DNA from: JBFKOL01 sp041628815
GTDB taxonomy: Bacteria; Bacteroidota; Bacteroidia; Chitinophagales; Saprospiraceae
Reading direction: 5' to 3'
Length of the DNA: 16,812 nt
NCBI GenBank assembly: GCA_041628815.1
Contig: JBFKOL010000057.1
Span: forward strand, 1 to 16,812
A program made the translations under genes and the position numbers. Below are positions 14,336 through 16,812 of the stretch, one piece after another; the stretch's first letter is position 1; each line of letters starts with the position of its first letter. The notes under the pieces are model-generated. The model did no database searches and had not been told where the DNA came from. It saw only the letters and a list, made by a program, of their open reading frames with translations.

Positions 14336-15976
14336 TCAGGAATTACCGCGATGTGAAGATACCGGCACCTTCTCCATTTTGAATTGTAACGCCGCCCGTA
14401 CGAAATAAACGAATAACGGATGAGGCTGCTCAACCCTGCTTTTTAACTCTGGGTGATACTGAACACCGATAAAAAATGGATGGTCGGGGATTTCTACGAT
14501 CTCTACCAGATCAGTTTCAGGGTTTACACCTGAGGCTACCATGCCGTTTCTTTCCATATCGTCCAGGTAGCGATTGTTGAATTCATAACGGTGTCGGTGG
14601 CGCTCGAAAATCTCATCTTTCCCGTAAACTTCATGTGCCAAGGTGCCCTGCTTCAAGTGGCAGCGATAGGCGCCCAATCTCATCGTTCCGCCCTTTTGGC
14701 TGATTTTTTTTTGCTCGGGCATCAAATCGATCACCGGATGCATGGCAGATGGATCAACTTCGGTGGAAGAAACGTCCTGTAATCCGACCACGTTGCGAAA
14801 AAATTCCACCACGGCGCACTGCATTCCCAGGCAAATTCCGAAAAACGGAATACCTCTTTCGCGTACATATTGCACCGAATTGATCTTACCTTCAATCCCC
14901 CGGTCTCCAAATCCCGGGGCGACCAGGATACCGTGAATTTTATGGATATCAAGTGGTAAACTGGTATCATCCAGGTTTTCTGAATGAATAGGGATTACAT
15001 TAACCTTGCACCGATTCTCAGCACCGGCATGAACAAAAGCTTCATAAATGGATTTGTAAGCATCAGGAAGCTCGTTGTACTTACCTACCAGTACAATGTT
15101 CACTTCGTTCTCAGGATTTTTAAACCTGCTGAGGAATTTGGTCCACTTGGTGAGATCTGGTTCGTGACGGGATTTCAGTTTCAACTTGTTCAGTACGATC
15201 CGGTCGAGTTTTTCCTGCTGCATAAGCAAAGGAACCTTGTAAATGGTGTCGGCGTCAATCGCTTCGATCACGTGGCTTTTCTCCACGTTGCAAAAGAGTG
15301 CAAGCTTCTCTTTGATCTCTTGCGAGATAGGGTATTCTGTCCTACATACGAGGATATCGGGTATGATCCCGGCCTCCATGAGTTCCTTTACCGAGTGCTG
15401 GGTAGGTTTTGTCTTATGTTCAGCAGCAGCTGACAGGTAAGGGATAAGGGTCAAGTGAATAACTACACTGTCACGTTTCTTTAGTTCCCGCCGAATTTGC
15501 CTCAGCGATTCTAAATACGGAAGCGACTCTATATCCCCAACGGTTCCACCCAACTCGGTGATGATGATGTCATACTCACCTTCTGCTTCGAGAAGTCGGA
15601 ATCTCCTTTTTATTTCATCGGTAATATGAGGGATAATCTGTACAGTCTTTCCAAGGTAGGCACCTTCCCGTTCCCTATTGATCACCGTCTGATAGATTCT
15701 TCCTGTAGTGACATTATTAGCCTGTGAGGTGGAAATATTCAAAAAACGTTCATAATGTCCCAGGTCGAGGTCGGTTTCGGCACCATCATCGGTCACATAA
15801 CATTCTCCATGTTCATATGGATTGAGCGTACCGGGATCAACATTGATGTAGGGATCAAACTTTTGGATCGTGACTCTGAATCCGCGGGCCTGAAGCAATT
15901 TGGCAAGGGAGGCAGATATGATGCCTTTGCCGAGAGACGAGGTTACTCCGCCCGTAACGAAAATGAATTTTGACAT
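14336..15976 (-). CDS. pyrG: CTP synthase (glutamine-hydrolysing)
   Basis: Converts UTP, ATP and glutamine to CTP, the last step of de novo pyrimidine synthesis. It has 546 residues, the normal length. The synthetase domain begins KFIFVTGGVTSSLGKG, with the P-loop-like segment at 12-18, and continues with FDPYINVDPGTLNPYEHGE (40-58) and ELGGTVGDIES (141-151). The class I glutaminase domain has GFGDRG (355-360), the nucleophile Cys382 in GICLGMQ, and the His508/Glu510 pair in QYHPE. All catalytic residues are present. It has its own -7 box 24 bp upstream and is followed by the SpoU methyltransferase gene. Confidence 0.97.
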   Translation of the reverse strand: MSKFIFVTGGVTSSLGKGIISASLAKLLQARGFRVTIQKFDPYINVDPGTLNPYEHGECYVTDDGAETDLDLGHYERFLNISTSQANNVTTGRIYQTVINREREGAYLGKTVQIIPHITDEIKRRFRLLEAEGEYDIIITELGGTVGDIESLPYLESLRQIRRELKKRDSVVIHLTLIPYLSAAAEHKTKPTQHSVKELMEAGIIPDILVCRTEYPISQEIKEKLALFCNVEKSHVIEAIDADTIYKVPLLMQQEKLDRIVLNKLKLKSRHEPDLTKWTKFLSRFKNPENEVNIVLVGKYNELPDAYKSIYEAFVHAGAENRCKVNVIPIHSENLDDTSLPLDIHKIHGILVAPGFGDRGIEGKINSVQYVRERGIPFFGICLGMQCAVVEFFRNVVGLQDVSSTEVDPSAMHPVIDLMPEQKKISQKGGTMRLGAYRCHLKQGTLAHEVYGKDEIFERHRHRYEFNNRYLDDMERNGMVASGVNPETDLVEIVEIPDHPFFIGVQYHPELKSRVEQPHPLFVYFVRAALQFKMEKVPVSSHRGNS

Positions 15977-15999
15977 TACTCTGCTTTCATTACGGAAAA

Positions 16000-16007
16000 C
16001 AAAGATA
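16000..16007 (-). promoter_or_regulatory. -7 promoter element of pyrG
   Basis: TATCTTTG on the minus strand, a full TAnnTTTG match, predicting a start near 15995 and a leader of about 19 nt to the ATG at 15976. A -33 TTG at standard spacing is not evident. It lies 46 bp downstream of the end of the arsM remnant. Confidence 0.6.
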
Positions 16008-16053
16008 GGGATAAGCTATGGAGAAAGGTAATTATCAATTATGAATTATACAT

Positions 16054-16591
16054 TCAAAAGCATCCTTCTCCGTCATAAAAACAGTTAGACTCAGAAATCC
16101 AGCTTTCATTCCTGCCCAGGTCACTCAATGCATCGGCGTTTTTATCACATGGGGCCATGGGTTGATTATGAAGGAGGTTATGTCCTTTGCCGTCGTCGAA
16201 ATTGGATATTACAGGGAACTGCCCTTGTTCACTTGTACAAAGGAAGCGTCGAACCACGGGTTAATCTCTTCGGCTTCACTTTCATTCTCCCTGGAAGCGT
16301 TCAGCATCTCGTCTACTACATCGACACCCTTTACGCCGCAGGGCTGACGGCAGAGTAAAAGAACTGCAGCAGTTCCATACCGCCTCCGACACCGGCATAC
16401 AATATCTTAGGATTCTTCATAGTGTCTCTACGGTGAGCCGTACTGCCACAACCACCGTTCATTTAGAGCATCCTTGAGGGGATATTCAATCCAGACAGAC
16501 GCCACACAGGTATCGTAGTGCAACACAAGCCTGCTTGCGGTGAAAGTGCGGCTTTGCGATACATGCTTTCAGTGGTTTCAAGGCAGGACAT
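16054..16591 (-). pseudogene. arsM: Decayed arsenite methyltransferase (arsenosugar-type ArsM)
   Basis: Not one open frame, but readable piecewise as ArsM of the arsenosugar pathway, an S-adenosylmethionine-dependent arsenite methyltransferase. From ATG 16591: a start like MSCLETTESMYRKAALSP, then GLCCTTIPVWRLSGLNIP, ended by TAA at 16463-16465 where the family has Glu. The same frame resumes: MNGGCGSTAHRRD, then KNPKILYAGVGGGMELLQF (SAM motif I), to a TAA at 16331-16333. A frame change then gives GVDVVDEMLNASREN and EEINPWFDASFVQVNKG, stopping at 16209-16211. A third frame from about 16200 gives FDDGKGHNLLHNQP, PCDKNADALSDL and the tail SNCFYDGEGCF. The middle (rest of the Rossmann domain and the region after it) is missing. 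Family sequence is recalled, not searched. Confidence 0.85.
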
Positions 16592-16732
16592 TTTTCTTCT
16601 TTGAACACAATAGTGCCAATCAAAGCCTTAATTTTTGGTCATTTGAAAGACATGTGCCATCATTGTATAAAGAGTACCATATTTCCTGGTTTCCCCGGTG
16701 GTATGATATCAGCAATCATCATCAATACATCA

Positions 16733-16812
16733 ATGAGAAGATTATTTTTCTTGAGGTTCCATTTCATTCTACTATTAGGGACGACCATATTCTCCCAGGA
16801 AGGAACGGCACA
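16733..16812 (+). CDS. N-terminal fragment of an exported protein, 3'-truncated by the window edge
   Basis: ATG at 16733 opens 26 codons to the edge. They form a classical signal peptide: Arg-Arg at 2-3, a hydrophobic core LFFLRFHFILLLGTTIF, then SQEG, a common cleavage context in Bacteroidota. Nothing can be said of the mature protein. The 141 bp between this start and the arsM remnant contain no full TAnnTTTG match; the closest is a one-base-expanded form near 16628. Confidence 0.6.
   Translation, partial: MRRLFFLRFHFILLLGTTIFSQEGTA

Noticed and set aside
14290..14433. N-terminal extension of the SpoU methyltransferase into pyrG
   Set aside because: The extra 48 residues are a shadow of the pyrG 3' end; the twin ATG at 14289/14286 gives the family's usual start.
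16128..16358. 76- and 61-codon plus-strand frames over the arsM remnant
   Set aside because: They lie antisense to the readable arsM pieces and show no protein similarity of their own.
1..16812. tRNA, rRNA, CRISPR arrays, insertion sequences
   Set aside because: No cloverleaf, no spaced direct repeats and no transposase motif or terminal repeats were found on reading both strands.

Overview
The window is chromosomal DNA of a member of the Bacteroidota. Four things support this. The first gene ends in a type IX secretion (Por) sorting domain. A TAnnTTTG -7 promoter element, the Bacteroidota sigma-A signature, sits just upstream of six genes. Leaders are mostly very short and lack strong Shine-Dalgarno sites. 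ClpC, MsrB, IF3 and CTP synthase all read like Bacteroidota versions. The organism cannot be named from sequence alone; the divergent TyrRS and IF3 suggest a lineage outside the well-studied Bacteroides/Flavobacterium genera, perhaps Saprospiria-like (inference).

Layout. (1) 1-2281, plus strand: the 3' end of a secreted endonuclease I with a T9SS sorting domain, joined by a 4-bp GTGA overlap to a degenerate asparagine-synthetase-like protein. (2) 2241-3588, minus strand: a STAS protein followed 4 bp later by ribonuclease Z, whose 3' end overlaps the asparagine-synthetase-like gene by 41 bp. (3) 3589-4050: a 462-bp divergent regulatory region with two promoters, two inverted repeats and a possible leaderless small ORF. 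(4) 4051-7284, plus strand: clpC and infC; infC has a TTG start and is not followed by rpmI-rplT. (5) 7367-8665 minus and 8733-10007 plus: a LolC/E-like permease and tyrS, fired from a compact divergent promoter pair. (6) 10238-10582 plus: a small exported protein ending in a strong intrinsic terminator. (7) 10638-12995, minus: apparent operon rimO, four-TM protein, exported msrB. (8) 13055-13747 plus: an outer-membrane beta-barrel protein. (9) 13753-15976, minus: pyrG and a SpoU/TrmH-family methyltransferase. (10) 16054-16591, minus: a decayed arsM of the arsenosugar type. (11) From 16733, plus: the signal peptide of a gene running off the window.

Most of the content is housekeeping: RNA maturation (RNase Z, TrmH-like), translation (IF3, TyrRS, RimO), protein quality control (ClpC, MsrB) and nucleotide synthesis (PyrG). 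No mobile element, CRISPR array, tRNA or rRNA gene was recognised. The most informative unlabelled signal is the arsM pseudogene, which can be read from its start codon to its last residues through one nonsense codon, frame changes and a large internal deletion. Next in interest are the symmetric sites at the clpC promoter and the altered HIGH motif of TyrRS.
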